Below are positions 7,071 through 16,125 of a stretch of 32,012 nt of DNA, piece by piece. The stretch spans positions 1 through 32,012 of the forward strand of contig CAIZES010000178.1 in NCBI GenBank assembly GCA_903932045.1, given 5' to 3'. The DNA comes from an uncultured Silvanigrella sp. GTDB taxonomy: Bacteria > Bdellovibrionota_B > Oligoflexia > Silvanigrellales > Silvanigrellaceae. How positions within the stretch are numbered: position 1 is the stretch's first letter; the number at the start of each line of letters is the position of its first letter. The notes beneath the pieces were generated by a model, which saw only the letters and a program-made list of their open reading frames with translations, had not been told where the DNA came from and did not search any database. The translations under genes were made by a program, and so were the position numbers.

Positions 7071-8711
7071 TCAGACTGCCTGCGGAGGAGGTTTTGTGCC
7101 AGAAGCATCGCAGGGGAGGGCGTCATCGGGAAAAAGCTGGAGATTGATTTGAACAATGCGATGAGGAGCGGAGACCTGTGACTCCCTGTGGAGGAGTCTT
7201 TCCGCCAGGGAAAAGAGTGCATCTTTTGCCGATGGAATATCATCAGATCCAATCGAAATATGCAGAGCTCGAAAGTCCGTAACGGGATCGTCGAACTCTT
7301 CGAGCGCCCTGATCGTGCTGAACAGAATGTCTTCGTGAAACCGCACGATCGTTTCTCCTTCGATTTCGGTACTCGTTCTAACGGTGTTTGCGGAACGCCT
7401 GTAGCTGCCGCTTTCCTGGTGAAATTCAAGGAAACCTGTTTCGACGAGATTATGCAGGGTTTTCTTGATGGCTTGAACTCCCACGGAAAAAGACAAGGCC
7501 TCGCATATCCATTCCGGATCACCGCGAAAGTGAGGAAGGGCAACCATTTCTCGGAGAACGCTGCTGAGCCAGGAAGGTGTGGCGGCAGAAATTGTTGTGA
7601 GGTATTTTCTTCTTGCAGAAGTCATTGGCCATTGGATTTGTTCCGGATTTTTTGAAAATGGAAACATCTGCCATGCCAAGACATGACCTCCACGACTGGA
7701 CGGACATCGCTTGTGAGTGAGAAAGAACCTCTCGCGTTCCGACTCCAGTTCCCGTCGTATCTCGGAGACAGCGAGGTCGTCGAGTCCGAAGGTCAGAGAC
7801 GTGACAAGACGATCGGACTCGGAATGCAGTTTCATCGAGCGTCGGCCACCCTCGACAATCGTTCTTTTCCATAGAGATTTGTCGAGTGAAAGGGAGCGCC
7901 AAGGAGCCATCACGCACACATGACCGGAGGGAGCATCACCTTCCGGGCAAAGGCCTCCCAAGAGGACGAGATGCTCGTCGAGAAGCGCTGGGGAAGCTTC
8001 GGCATAGACCGATGCGGTGCCCTGACCGACTGAGATCGCGTAACCAGAACTGCTGGTCTCTGCGAGATCCACGAGACAGTGCCAATCCATCTGTTGGACA
8101 AGCCCTTTGCGGGCCAGATTCTGATTCAATGAATTCTTCGAGTGTACGAGTGCATAGACAATGCGTTTCTTTGCGCTCGATATCACTTTGAATCCGCCAT
8201 GGGTGCCAGAGGTCAGCGACTGGGGAACAGTGCCAACAACTGCACCGTGAACTTCCTCGTTAAAAAGAGAACGACGGAGGAGGAGAGCGTGAATCTCTGC
8301 GGGATTCGCCAAAAAGGTGAAGCCCTGAGCTCTCGCTTCATAATCAACGAAAGTCTGGACCCACCCCACTTTCCAGGAAGCTGCCGTTTGTGCTGTGGCA
8401 GCGATGGTCAAACTTGCCTCGGATTCCGAGGGGAACTCCACATGTAATCCACTCAGGTGAGGACTTCCCTCGACCACGACGACCGCAATTTCCTTTTTGA
8501 CGTCGGTCGCTGTCAGGAGTCTCCAAACCTGCCGAATTCTTCTCTGGTGAACTCGCGACGCGCAAATTTGGGACTCCTTGCTGCAATGACCCCATTTGGC
8601 TTGAACGGCAGCAAGACACTCCTCGGGCGTGCTTTCTCGACAAAGATCGGTTGTCAGGATCAATGTGAGAGTTAGTCTCTCTGCGTCGAAACTGAGTTGA
8701 GATCCGAACAT
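7071..8711 (-). CDS. Gene X: unknown N-terminal domain fused to TIGR02147/DUF4423-type C-terminus
   Basis: A 546-residue protein. The start at 8711 is supported by GGAGG 4 bases upstream; the frame runs further upstream without one. From about residue 340 to the end it resembles the C-terminal half of the TIGR02147 regulators: SWLSSVLREMVALPHF, DPEWICEALSFSV, ALHNL-type helix, a VRFHEDILFSTIRALEE stretch matching QYHRKMLEVAADA, and the tail RIVQINLQLFPDD. The usual N-terminal helix-turn-helix is missing. Instead there are roughly 330 residues of mixed beta/alpha sequence that I do not recognise, with no signal peptide. It lies 98 bp downstream of lipoprotein A2 on the same strand and is convergent with lipoprotein B1, 17 bp away. 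Its job may be to modulate the regulators, but that is a guess. Confidence 0.8.
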   Translation of the reverse strand: MFGSQLSFDAERLTLTLILTTDLCRESTPEECLAAVQAKWGHCSKESQICASRVHQRRIRQVWRLLTATDVKKEIAVVVVEGSPHLSGLHVEFPSESEASLTIAATAQTAASWKVGWVQTFVDYEARAQGFTFLANPAEIHALLLRRSLFNEEVHGAVVGTVPQSLTSGTHGGFKVISSAKKRIVYALVHSKNSLNQNLARKGLVQQMDWHCLVDLAETSSSGYAISVGQGTASVYAEASPALLDEHLVLLGGLCPEGDAPSGHVCVMAPWRSLSLDKSLWKRTIVEGGRRSMKLHSESDRLVTSLTFGLDDLAVSEIRRELESERERFFLTHKRCPSSRGGHVLAWQMFPFSKNPEQIQWPMTSARRKYLTTISAATPSWLSSVLREMVALPHFRGDPEWICEALSFSVGVQAIKKTLHNLVETGFLEFHQESGSYRRSANTVRTSTEIEGETIVRFHEDILFSTIRALEEFDDPVTDFRALHISIGSDDIPSAKDALFSLAERLLHRESQVSAPHRIVQINLQLFPDDALPCDASGTKPPPQAV

Positions 8712-8809
8712 GCATCCTCCAAATTCTCGACTACGAGAAGTGTAGATCGTTGTCGCCAACAAATCCACTTGGTGAATTGAGGACTGGAAGATGGGGCAGG
8801 ACAATTGAC

Positions 8810-9838
8810 TTACGGTGCCTGAGTCACCACCGCTGGACACGCTTCGCTTTCGGTCGGGTCACCGAGACTTGCCTTTGGCGTGACGCCCACACCCAAAGCC
8901 TGCAAGCGGGCGTAGGCTTCTGCCGTTGCAGTCGCATCATAGTCAGTGACTCCCCCAATCGCACGCGACTTGCAGAACTCCGGCGCATCTTCGGCAAACG
9001 TGGCGGCGCATCCGGTGGCACCCTTTCGATAGCTCACAAACTCACCGCTGTTCCCGTCGGACGAGAGTTGCCCCAGAATATATCCATCTGCATCTTCAAC
9101 GCGCGCAGCCAAATCGCCACTGAACCAGTCCTCAACCCCACTGAAGGTGAATTCGCCTGCAGCGCTCTCCCTGGCCACAAACAGATCGGCCAGATTGCTG
9201 CCGGCTTCGCCAGCGGGAGACTTGTCCTTTTCACCGAAGAACTTTTGTGTGAACGTTTTGCCCGCGTCCGTTTCGGAATAGACCATCAGGATGCTGGAGG
9301 TCTCGGGCTGTGGCTTGTAGCGCTGATTCCGGAATGAGTAGATGTTCTTGCCATCCTCGCTCCATTTGACGACCATGTGCAGACTGCCCTTTTCACAAAC
9401 AACGAGCTTGTGGTTGTATGTGCCATCGTCAATGGCGGCGAGCGATCCGCTCTTGTCCTTGTTCGGTCCTTTGCCCGTGAACTCGCCAACCTCGCTGAAC
9501 TCGCCCTTCCACTTAACCATGTCTGCATTGAGTTTTGTAATGCGATCATTAACGCGTTCACGCGTATCTGTCAGAATATCAGCCTTGGGAACCGGCGAGG
9601 AATCCGGCGTGGGAGAGGCCGCGAGAAAAGCGGCAGGATCGGCATCATCAAGTCCAAAACTCAAGGAACTCGCAGAACCCGGAAGCAGAAAGTTGATTGA
9701 GGGAATGACAAATTCACTGCTGGCGCTTTTTGCACCACTGACCACGTTCTGGGCGTTCTTCTTGCCCGCAGCGGCACCACACGCGCCAAGAGCGATCGTC
9801 ATTCCCGTCACCACTAATGTCCGACAAAGCTTGAACAT
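8810..9838 (-). CDS. Lipoprotein A2 (unknown function)
   Basis: A 342-residue paralogue of lipoprotein A1. The start at 9838 has ACGGAGGTG upstream in the same position as in copy 1; the frame continues to 10012 without support. MFKLCRTLVVTGMTIALGAC gives a signal peptide and lipobox GAC with Cys 20. A Pro/Ser/Ala-rich linker (PTPDSSPVP) is longer than in A1, accounting for most of the extra length. The central domain (EFTGKGP, CEKGSLHMVVKWSEDGKN, SETDAGK, FSGVEDWFSGD) and the Cys pattern match A1. It diverges from regulator 2 across a region resembling that of copy 1 and probably forms an operon with gene X downstream. Confidence 0.85.
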   Translation of the reverse strand: MFKLCRTLVVTGMTIALGACGAAAGKKNAQNVVSGAKSASSEFVIPSINFLLPGSASSLSFGLDDADPAAFLAASPTPDSSPVPKADILTDTRERVNDRITKLNADMVKWKGEFSEVGEFTGKGPNKDKSGSLAAIDDGTYNHKLVVCEKGSLHMVVKWSEDGKNIYSFRNQRYKPQPETSSILMVYSETDAGKTFTQKFFGEKDKSPAGEAGSNLADLFVARESAAGEFTFSGVEDWFSGDLAARVEDADGYILGQLSSDGNSGEFVSYRKGATGCAATFAEDAPEFCKSRAIGGVTDYDATATAEAYARLQALGVGVTPKASLGDPTESEACPAVVTQAP

Positions 9839-9876
9839 GGAACACCTCCGTTCAAAAATCGTGTCAACTCCGCCAA
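9836..9876 (-). promoter_or_regulatory. Conserved leader of lipoprotein A2 (copy 2)
   Basis: Identical over 41 bases to 1445-1485 upstream of lipoprotein A1, while the flanking intergenic sequence differs at many positions. Contains the ribosome binding site and TTGACACGATTTTTGAACGG just before it on the minus strand. Confidence 0.55.
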
Positions 9877-10162
9877 CCATCACCTCAACCGCGGTGAAGT
9901 GGCACCCGCGAGGGGAGGTTTCTTTCTCTCCCCTCACTTTACTGTACGGAACTTGTGCCTGGCACTTTAATTTGGCTTGCAACATACCAATACAACGACC
10001 AATAATTTTCAAAGTTACAAAGGAGGAATCGTGGTCCGCACCCGAGTTTGTCAGGTGCCAACAATTATTGATAAAAGCAGATGAGGGTGCGCACCACGCA
10101 GATGGCGTCTCGCCTCATCACGCTTATCTACCGGTGATCGCAAGTGCTTTTACTGCTCACTC

Positions 10163-10199
10163 AATACATTCTATAAAGATCCGTTCATACAAATAGGGG
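10163..10199 (+). promoter_or_regulatory. Likely promoter of TIGR02147 regulator 2
   Basis: TATAAAGATCCGTT (-10-like TATAAA at 10172-10177) with the following CAAATAGGGG matches the block upstream of regulator 1. No clear -35 is seen. Confidence 0.5.
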
Positions 10200-10230
10200 A
10201 GAGGGAAGCGCCCTCAGGAGGACCAACGCC

Positions 10231-11103
10231 GTGACGACCAAACCACTCGCGCAACTGAAACAAGCCGCCGCAAAGAACAAGGTCGACACATTTTTCGACT
10301 ACCGAGACTATCTCAAGCAAATCTATCTCACTGTCAAAGCGAAGGACCAAGGCTATTCCTGGCTGAAGTTCGCATCTGATCTTGGTTTTTCCGCAACGAA
10401 TGTGGTCCGCTTGATCGTCATTGGCAAGCGACATCTCCCAAGCGAGGCCGCAGAGCAGGTGGGTACCCATCTTGGCCTGGCAAACCACGAACGTCGCTAT
10501 TTTCTCAACCTCGTGGCATACAACGAAGCGCACACCTCCGCCGAGCAAGAGCAAAGCCTGGGTCGCCTGGTCGCAAGCAAGCAGGCTCTGCTGGATTCAA
10601 GTCCCGACAGTCAGGCTCTCCGCTACTATTCCAAGTGGTATTTTCCGGTCATCCGGGAAATGACCAGACTCGGCGGATTTCAGGCCACCTTTGAGTGGGT
10701 CAGTCGTCACCTTTTTCCATCATTACGGCCGGCCCAATTTAATGAGGGCATCGAACTTCTGCGAGAAATGAAGCTCCTTGAAGTGGAGCCAGTCACGGGG
10801 ATCGTCAAGTTTCTCGACAATCGCCAAATGGTTCTCCCCACGGACGCGACAGCCGGCAACATCGCCATCAGTCAATATCATCGAAAAATGCTTGAAGTGG
10901 CGGCCGAAGCGGTGTTCAAAATCCCAGATTCGGATCGCGAAATGAATGCCTTGACTCTGTGTCTGTCCGACGAATCGTTCGCCAAACTGAAGCAGCGAAT
11001 TCTCGATGTGTGTGCCGAGGCCATGCAGACAGAAAGCGAACCGCAGGCACGAGAGAGACTTGTTCAGCTCAATGTTCAACTATTCACTCTGTCCAAGAAA
11101 TGA
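10231..11103 (+). CDS. TIGR02147-family regulator, copy 2, intact
   Basis: A 290-residue protein with a GTG start after CAGGAGG. The N-terminal third (DYRDYLKQIYLTV, GYSWLKFASDLGFSATNVVRL, GKRHLPSEAAEQV, NHERRYFLNLVAYNEA) is the helix-turn-helix-like region of the TIGR02147 family. The C-terminal DUF4423 part has SKWYFPVIREMTRL, FDNRQMVLPTDATAGN-type sequence, SQYHRKMLEVAAEAV and the tail RLVQLNVQLF. The family is abundant in Fibrobacter and Bdellovibrio and is thought to be regulatory; targets are generally unknown. It is divergent from lipoprotein A2 and 12 bp upstream of lipoprotein B2, so it most likely controls this module. As the only undamaged copy in the element it may now serve both modules. 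Confidence 0.88.
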   Translation: MTTKPLAQLKQAAAKNKVDTFFDYRDYLKQIYLTVKAKDQGYSWLKFASDLGFSATNVVRLIVIGKRHLPSEAAEQVGTHLGLANHERRYFLNLVAYNEAHTSAEQEQSLGRLVASKQALLDSSPDSQALRYYSKWYFPVIREMTRLGGFQATFEWVSRHLFPSLRPAQFNEGIELLREMKLLEVEPVTGIVKFLDNRQMVLPTDATAGNIAISQYHRKMLEVAAEAVFKIPDSDREMNALTLCLSDESFAKLKQRILDVCAEAMQTESEPQARERLVQLNVQLFTLSKK

Positions 11104-11622
11104 GGAGGTGGTGTCATGACCGAAAGAGCAGAAGCCGCAGTATGGAAACAGTGGAAAACCTGGACAGCAACCTGGTTTGCTGCAGCCTCCTTGTTCATGG
11201 GCTGTGGCACTTGGATTGGAAATCCGAAAGGGTCGGCATCCTCACCCACGGGCGGAGGTTCAGCGGGCAACGGCTTTCCCGTCGATCTCATGTTGTCATC
11301 ACCCACTGGGCCGCAGGAGAATTCTGCCAGTCTCATGCTGACCAGCGCACCCATGAGTCCCTACAAGAACAGGACTGAGAAACTCGCAACACTCCTGCAC
11401 AGCAAAGTTGGCACCGAGTGCAGGTTTGACTTGAAAATCGAGCGCAATATTCAAAACGTGGCCTGCTTTGGTCCCGAGATCTACTATCGCCACCACCCCG
11501 ATGGCACCGATCGCAGCCGGCTGGTTGATGCCACCACAGGTTTGTATGCGCTGCCACCGGGAGACGTGGGGATGGCCAGTGCGGTGATGCCCAGCACTGG
11601 CGAAGCCTGTTCATCGGCTCAA

Positions 11623-11630
11623 CTCAACCA
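11623..11630. repeat. ISKra4-like target duplication, left copy (CTCAACCA)
   Basis: CTCAACCA occurs here and at 13053-13060, on either side of the element. Lipoprotein B1 has a single copy of the equivalent sequence. Confidence 0.9.
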
Positions 11631-13052
11631 GGGTGCGGCCTCCATTTGATGTCCGGACCTGAACACGAACGGAGCCCTACACATGTTGAATGCTATCGGA
11701 TTCATGCCACAAGAGGAAAGCCGCTGCTGTCAATTTTTTGCCAGAACTGTGCCCACCGTCCCGTGGTATACGAAAGGGTTCTCAAACTCAGAACAGCCGC
11801 AGCCCCCTGCTCTTTCCATCGCATGCCAGAGCCACAGAGCCGCTGTTTGACGATCACCTTGCATGCAGCCTCGGTGATTCCTGAGCCGATGGGAAGGTTT
11901 TCTTCGACGTGTTCAGCATAATTCATGCGCTTTTTCTGATTTGTAAAATAGGTGATGCAGTCATCGAGCAGTTCCCGGCGCTCTTGGCCGATGTGGCGAC
12001 TCCGAAGCTCCTTCATTTCGCGGAGAAGGGCTGCTGGGCCTGTTCGGTTGTGTTTGAGCCGATGGCAAGCATCATCCAGCCAAGCTTTTCGCTCCTCGGG
12101 ACTCTTGAAGAACACCGCATCGGCCGCCTTTGTGAGGTACTCACTGGCGTGATAGAAGTCGAGCAGTTGACGGTCTGTGTGCTTCTCAAGAAATGGCCAG
12201 TTATCCCTCGCACCGTCGGCCAATCCAATGAATATCGCTCTGGGAAATAGGGCATGCACGCGAGAAATTTCTCGTTCCATTCGCTCGATGAAGGTCTCTT
12301 TCCCATACTCTGGGGTGGCGCCCAGGTAGATGGTATGCAGCCTCTCCCCATCATTGGAGTGCAAAGCAATCGTTCCTACCATCGCCTGGCGCCAGCCATC
12401 TTTAACAGTCAGCATGCACGTGCCATCAATACCTATGCTCACCGCATTGACAGGTTGCTCCTGAGTTGGAGTCTCGTACTCCCAGCTCTCTTCGGTTGCT
12501 TGCGCAACTGCTGCAACAGCATCGGCAATGTTCTGAACAAATGAACGGGCAACTTTGCGCCCATGGTTCTCTTCCAGATCAATGGTGACCCGCCCTGCTC
12601 CATGCTCGGCATACTTATGGGACAGCTGCTTGGCAAACAGTGGAGTCGCCGAAAGGAGTATTCGTGCGTTTTGCTCCAATGGGCAGAAGGTTTTTCCTCC
12701 CTTGCCGGTCTGATAAACGTGACGTGGCACGGTCACTTCACCATAGGGGGTCTGATACGCGCAGTCGACCTCGCCCTTCGAGGTCATCGACACACTCCCA
12801 AACCGTATCGGCTCACCGGAGGTGTCGAAGCGCTTGAGAAGAATCTCCGTGGCCGTAACACCTGCCTCGTTCAGGGCGGACTGAATTCGCGCCTCGGACT
12901 CCAGCATTGATGAGTTCCATTCGATCTCTATCTGGACGACTGTCTTCTTTGACGATGATGATATGATTCGAGCAGTCATTGCGCCTCCTGCAGAAGTGCA
13001 GCAGGCTATCATGAGATTTACTGGAAGTCTACATCAAATGGAGGTCGCACCC
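11631..13052. mobile_element. ISKra4-family-like insertion sequence, 1422 bp
   Basis: Terminal inverted repeats of 22 bp (11631-11652 and 13031-13052) start GGGTGCG and end CATTTGATGT, with one mismatch. The element is flanked by an 8-bp direct repeat and encodes a single intact transposase on the minus strand. Family placement rests on the transposase C-terminus. Confidence 0.9.
11702..12979 (-). CDS. ISKra4-family transposase
   Basis: A 425-residue transposase. The start at 12979 has AGGAGG 4 bases upstream (CGCA spacer). Likely catalytic residues are Asp in SIGIDGTCM, Asp in IGLADGARDNW and Glu in LPIGSGITEAACK. The C-terminal block KQRLCGSGMRWKEQGAAAVL with TTGRWAQFW is typical of ISKra4-type enzymes. 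The reading frame is whole, so the IS may still move. It is oriented opposite to the lipoprotein gene it interrupts. Confidence 0.9.
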   Translation of the reverse strand: MTARIISSSSKKTVVQIEIEWNSSMLESEARIQSALNEAGVTATEILLKRFDTSGEPIRFGSVSMTSKGEVDCAYQTPYGEVTVPRHVYQTGKGGKTFCPLEQNARILLSATPLFAKQLSHKYAEHGAGRVTIDLEENHGRKVARSFVQNIADAVAAVAQATEESWEYETPTQEQPVNAVSIGIDGTCMLTVKDGWRQAMVGTIALHSNDGERLHTIYLGATPEYGKETFIERMEREISRVHALFPRAIFIGLADGARDNWPFLEKHTDRQLLDFYHASEYLTKAADAVFFKSPEERKAWLDDACHRLKHNRTGPAALLREMKELRSRHIGQERRELLDDCITYFTNQKKRMNYAEHVEENLPIGSGITEAACKVIVKQRLCGSGMRWKEQGAAAVLSLRTLSYTTGRWAQFWQKIDSSGFPLVA

Positions 13053-14118
13053 CTCAACCAAAAAGTGGAAGGGATCGCCAGTCAGGTCAACAGCCTCATC
13101 TACTCTCTCGCGGCCGTCCACTGCGTGGCAAACAGCTCGGGCAAGTCACTGCCCAACGTGGGTGCGAAGCTCGACCTGACCAAAGAAACAGCGGCGGCCT
13201 TTGCGAACAACAGAACCGGACTCACCATAGCGGAAGCTTCGATCTCCCACATGGCCTCCACCGAAGTTGGCAAGACGGTGTACGAAACTCACATCAAGGG
13301 AAACTCTGACTCTAAATCTATCACGATCTCCTTGAAGCACGAGGCCAATGACACAAATAATCTGACCTATCACGGGAAGCTGACCTACACGGTGTCAAGT
13401 CCCGCCGATACGGACGCCAATCGCTGTCCCGAAACGGCGAGCGGGAAGATGGATGCCACCTCCATCGTCTATCAAAAAGTGGGCGAGAATGGTCTGATGC
13501 TGGAATTGAAGAGCGCGAAATACTGCAACCAGCATGCCGATCCCTATGTCAGCAGCAGCGACCACACCGTCGATCCAGCCAAGACGTTCATCAGCGACGC
13601 GACGAATGGCTGGTTCAGCCACTTCAACTATGCCTTGTTTAACTTGAACACAGCCACCGACGAGGGCCAATTTCAATTTGCGTGGCAGGGAAATCCAGCG
13701 GATTCACAAACTCGGACCATCAACATGTCTGTCAATCAGGAAGGTGAGGCGCTGACAGCAACGGCCTACGTGGGCTTTGGACCCGATGTCGCCGCCACCA
13801 GTCCCGGCCTCGTCACTGGCATGATCTGCAACTGGGGAGGACCTTCTCGCGATCGCACCCTCCTGCCCTTTGCCCAGCGACAAATCCTGAAGCGAGAACC
13901 CGGCGCACTTCTTTTTGTACCGGTCGAAAGCAATATCGGCTACGCGCCAACCAACAGCTGTGAATATGTTGCGGGTTCAAAAGTCCCCGGGTTTGAATGG
14001 GGGACGTCAGCGAATATCTCTGGCGAACACGCGACCCAGATGAACGAACTGAGTGACATCAGCGCCGGGATGACAGGCATCACGGCACCCGAACAACCCA
14101 GCGACATCGAGCACTGAC

Positions 14119-15657
14119 ATGAAAACAACACGACTTATCTACAATCGAAAAGCATTTCTAGCCACTCATATGATTTCCCTTGCCCTGGCACTGGCAAGTG
14201 GATGCGGGGGGTTTGAAGACACCGCCAGCAATTTCGCGCGGGATCCAGCATCAACACAAGCCACGCCCAAAGCAACCACGACAAAGACCAAAGCCAAGGC
14301 CGACGCACCAACACCGGCAGAGGCACCGACGCAACAGTCAACCGTCGCCACAGCAACCGCTGCCGCCACCACAGTGCCCACGGTCCAGCCAACGATCTCG
14401 TCCGGCGCTTCTGTTCCCAGCTTCAACATGAGTCAGACGCTTTCTGACGAAGCCCAGCGAACGACAATTGCCTTTGCCGGCCTCGCGATGATGACGGGAA
14501 ACCTCGCTTCTCAATCTTTCTTTCCACCGGGCAAGGTTGCCGACTACACCGGTTTTCAGTTCTTGCGCGACAACGATCCCGATGGCATGGGTCACAACAC
14601 GAGCTTTCTCACACGAGTCGCCAACAATGTCATCTTAACTTTGAACGACTCCCAGCTCGCCCAACTGAAAGCCCTGGCGGTTGCCCAAATCGGTCAAATT
14701 AACCTATACGGCTACAAGCGTTTCCCTTTGATGAAAGCCTTTCGTCGCCTGATGGATGGCGACCTTCCGTCTGGTGCGACGGACCTCAATCTCAATGCCG
14801 TCAAGCAGGCTTCGCGAGATCTGTACCTCCTCGATGGGCAGATCAGCTTCGACCGTGCAAAGCTCTATGCGGATATTCTCAGCTCCCTGAGTGCCACCCA
14901 GCGGGCCCGCCTCGACGCCATGAAAGGCAAAGGGTGGAATTCGTGGCCTGACATCTCACAGGATCAGATCAGAAGCAAAATGAGCGGACTCGCGCCGGGA
15001 ACATCCGTGGCCGTCATGACCTATGCCGGTGACTTGTTCAGTTGGTACGCGGGCTCGCTCGAAGCCGATGTCTATTTCTGCCCGGAGAGGCATGGCACCT
15101 ACTTTGGATCCTTCTATATGAAAGACGCGCCGGCCATCGGTCATGAGGGGTACGGCATCGACACTCAGCTCACGGCCACCGCCGGCGCCGCCCTGAGCGA
15201 CAGCGCGAAAGGATATGTCACACAGAGCCAGGCCACATTAATGTCAAGTCTTGTCTCACAGCAGCGGGCAAATCTCTACGCGTCTTCGAACGCTAATATC
15301 GTCGGAACACGAACCAGGATCGCCGCTCTTCTCCGCAGTCTCATGTCGGCTTCAACTTCAGCAGACGACATCCAATCCCAGGTGTTGGAACTTTCCGGCG
15401 AGTACGGTGATCTGGATGGAGAGAACAATCACGCCTATGCCACCGTCTTCGTGCAAGTCTACGAAACACTGACGAGTGCCCAGAAAAGCAAGCTGTCGGA
15501 TCTGCGAAAATCGATCATGTCCGGCCGCTATGCGAACGGGACGGCGTTCGACTTTTCCAACTGCCTAACGCCTTTTCTCTACTCGGCTCCCATTGCCAAC
15601 CAGAGCAGTCTTGAGTCATATATCAGCAACACCGATGCGCTGTTCTTTGAGCCATGA
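14119..15657 (+). CDS. Lipoprotein C with LTxxQ-like motifs
   Basis: A 512-residue predicted lipoprotein starting one base after the lipoprotein B2 stop, so translationally coupled to it. No strong ribosome binding site precedes it. The N-terminus has a basic start, a hydrophobic run and the lipobox ASGC with Cys 29. A long Ala/Thr/Pro/Lys linker (about residues 40-95) follows, suited to crossing peptidoglycan or an outer layer. The globular part has three motifs resembling LTxxQ of Spy/CpxP-type periplasmic proteins: LNDSQLAQLKAL, LSATQRARLDAM and LTSAQKSKLSDL. These may be helical repeats of a chaperone-like or sensor fold, though the overall length is much greater than Spy. No equivalent follows lipoprotein B1. 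The ISKra4 insertion upstream should reduce its expression unless an internal promoter exists. Confidence 0.8.
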   Translation: MKTTRLIYNRKAFLATHMISLALALASGCGGFEDTASNFARDPASTQATPKATTTKTKAKADAPTPAEAPTQQSTVATATAAATTVPTVQPTISSGASVPSFNMSQTLSDEAQRTTIAFAGLAMMTGNLASQSFFPPGKVADYTGFQFLRDNDPDGMGHNTSFLTRVANNVILTLNDSQLAQLKALAVAQIGQINLYGYKRFPLMKAFRRLMDGDLPSGATDLNLNAVKQASRDLYLLDGQISFDRAKLYADILSSLSATQRARLDAMKGKGWNSWPDISQDQIRSKMSGLAPGTSVAVMTYAGDLFSWYAGSLEADVYFCPERHGTYFGSFYMKDAPAIGHEGYGIDTQLTATAGAALSDSAKGYVTQSQATLMSSLVSQQRANLYASSNANIVGTRTRIAALLRSLMSASTSADDIQSQVLELSGEYGDLDGENNHAYATVFVQVYETLTSAQKSKLSDLRKSIMSGRYANGTAFDFSNCLTPFLYSAPIANQSSLESYISNTDALFFEP

Positions 15658-15762
15658 ATCTGCTTCCTGCGAAACAAACAGTTGGGCTGTTCTTATCGAG
15701 GCAGGTCGTAGGGGAAAACGCTGCTCACGCCTCGCATATACTTACATGAACAGCATAACGCC
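15658..15762. terminator. Convergent intergenic region with possible weak terminator
   Basis: Between lipoprotein C and the convergent HigA-like gene, AACAG-TTGGG-CTGTT (around 15678-15692) could form a short hairpin followed by CTTAT. It is a weak candidate only. Confidence 0.25.
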
Positions 15763-16125
15763 TCAATCGCTCTTGGGCGAAAAGCCCTTGGAGTCACTTA
15801 GACCCAGCGTGAGGTTTGGAGTGAGTCCGAGAACGACTGCAACGGCGGCCAGTGTATCGAGAGTGAGGTTGGCATCACCTCTGAGAATCTTGGCGGTGGT
15901 TGCCGAACTCATGTGGAGACGACGGGTGAGTTCGTTGAAGCCAATTTTCTCCCGAGCCATATAGGTAGCAACGGATCTTGAGATGGTCTCCGATAGGCTT
16001 CTGCGGATTTCTGCGCGAAGGATAGCCCTTCTGTGGATATCTTCACGTTCTTGAGGAGAGAAGACCTCTTTTTCGACATCATCGAGATCTTGGAACTTCG
16101 CGAGTTCTTCCTGCGTGAATTTCAT
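15763..16125 (-). CDS. HigA-like antitoxin (XRE family)
   Basis: A 120-residue protein beginning directly after the toxin stop (TAA then ATG), with GGAGG inside the toxin gene as its ribosome binding site. A C-terminal XRE-type helix-turn-helix is seen in GFNELTRRLHMSSATTAKIL and DANLTLDTLAAVAVVLGL, approximately residues 60-110. The N-terminal part is acidic and charged, suited to toxin contact. Toxin-first order with a helix-turn-helix antitoxin is the HigBA arrangement. It should neutralise the toxin and repress the operon. Confidence 0.85.
   Translation of the reverse strand: MKFTQEELAKFQDLDDVEKEVFSPQEREDIHRRAILRAEIRRSLSETISRSVATYMAREKIGFNELTRRLHMSSATTAKILRGDANLTLDTLAAVAVVLGLTPNLTLGLSDSKGFSPKSD

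Larger units (their letters stand above)
11116..14117 (+). pseudogene. Lipoprotein B2, interrupted by ISKra4-like element
   Basis: The 5' part (11116-11630) encodes a signal peptide with lipobox FMGC at Cys 30 and the first roughly 170 residues, ending CSSAQLNQ. The 3' part resumes after the IS at 13061 with KVEGIASQVNSL and continues to the stop at 14117. Removing 11631-13052 and one copy of the 8-bp duplication restores a continuous frame of about the same length as lipoprotein B1. The N-terminal fragment stops in the IS at 11649, so only a short truncated lipoprotein would be made. A frame opening inside the IS at 12963 reads into the 3' part but lacks a signal peptide. The 3' part shows no other lesions, so the insertion appears recent. 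Confidence 0.9.

Noticed and set aside
12963-14117. A separate plus-strand gene of 384 residues starting inside the IS
   Set aside because: The first part is read from the antisense of the transposase and the inverted repeat; the rest is the 3' part of lipoprotein B2. It has no signal peptide and its start is not independently supported.
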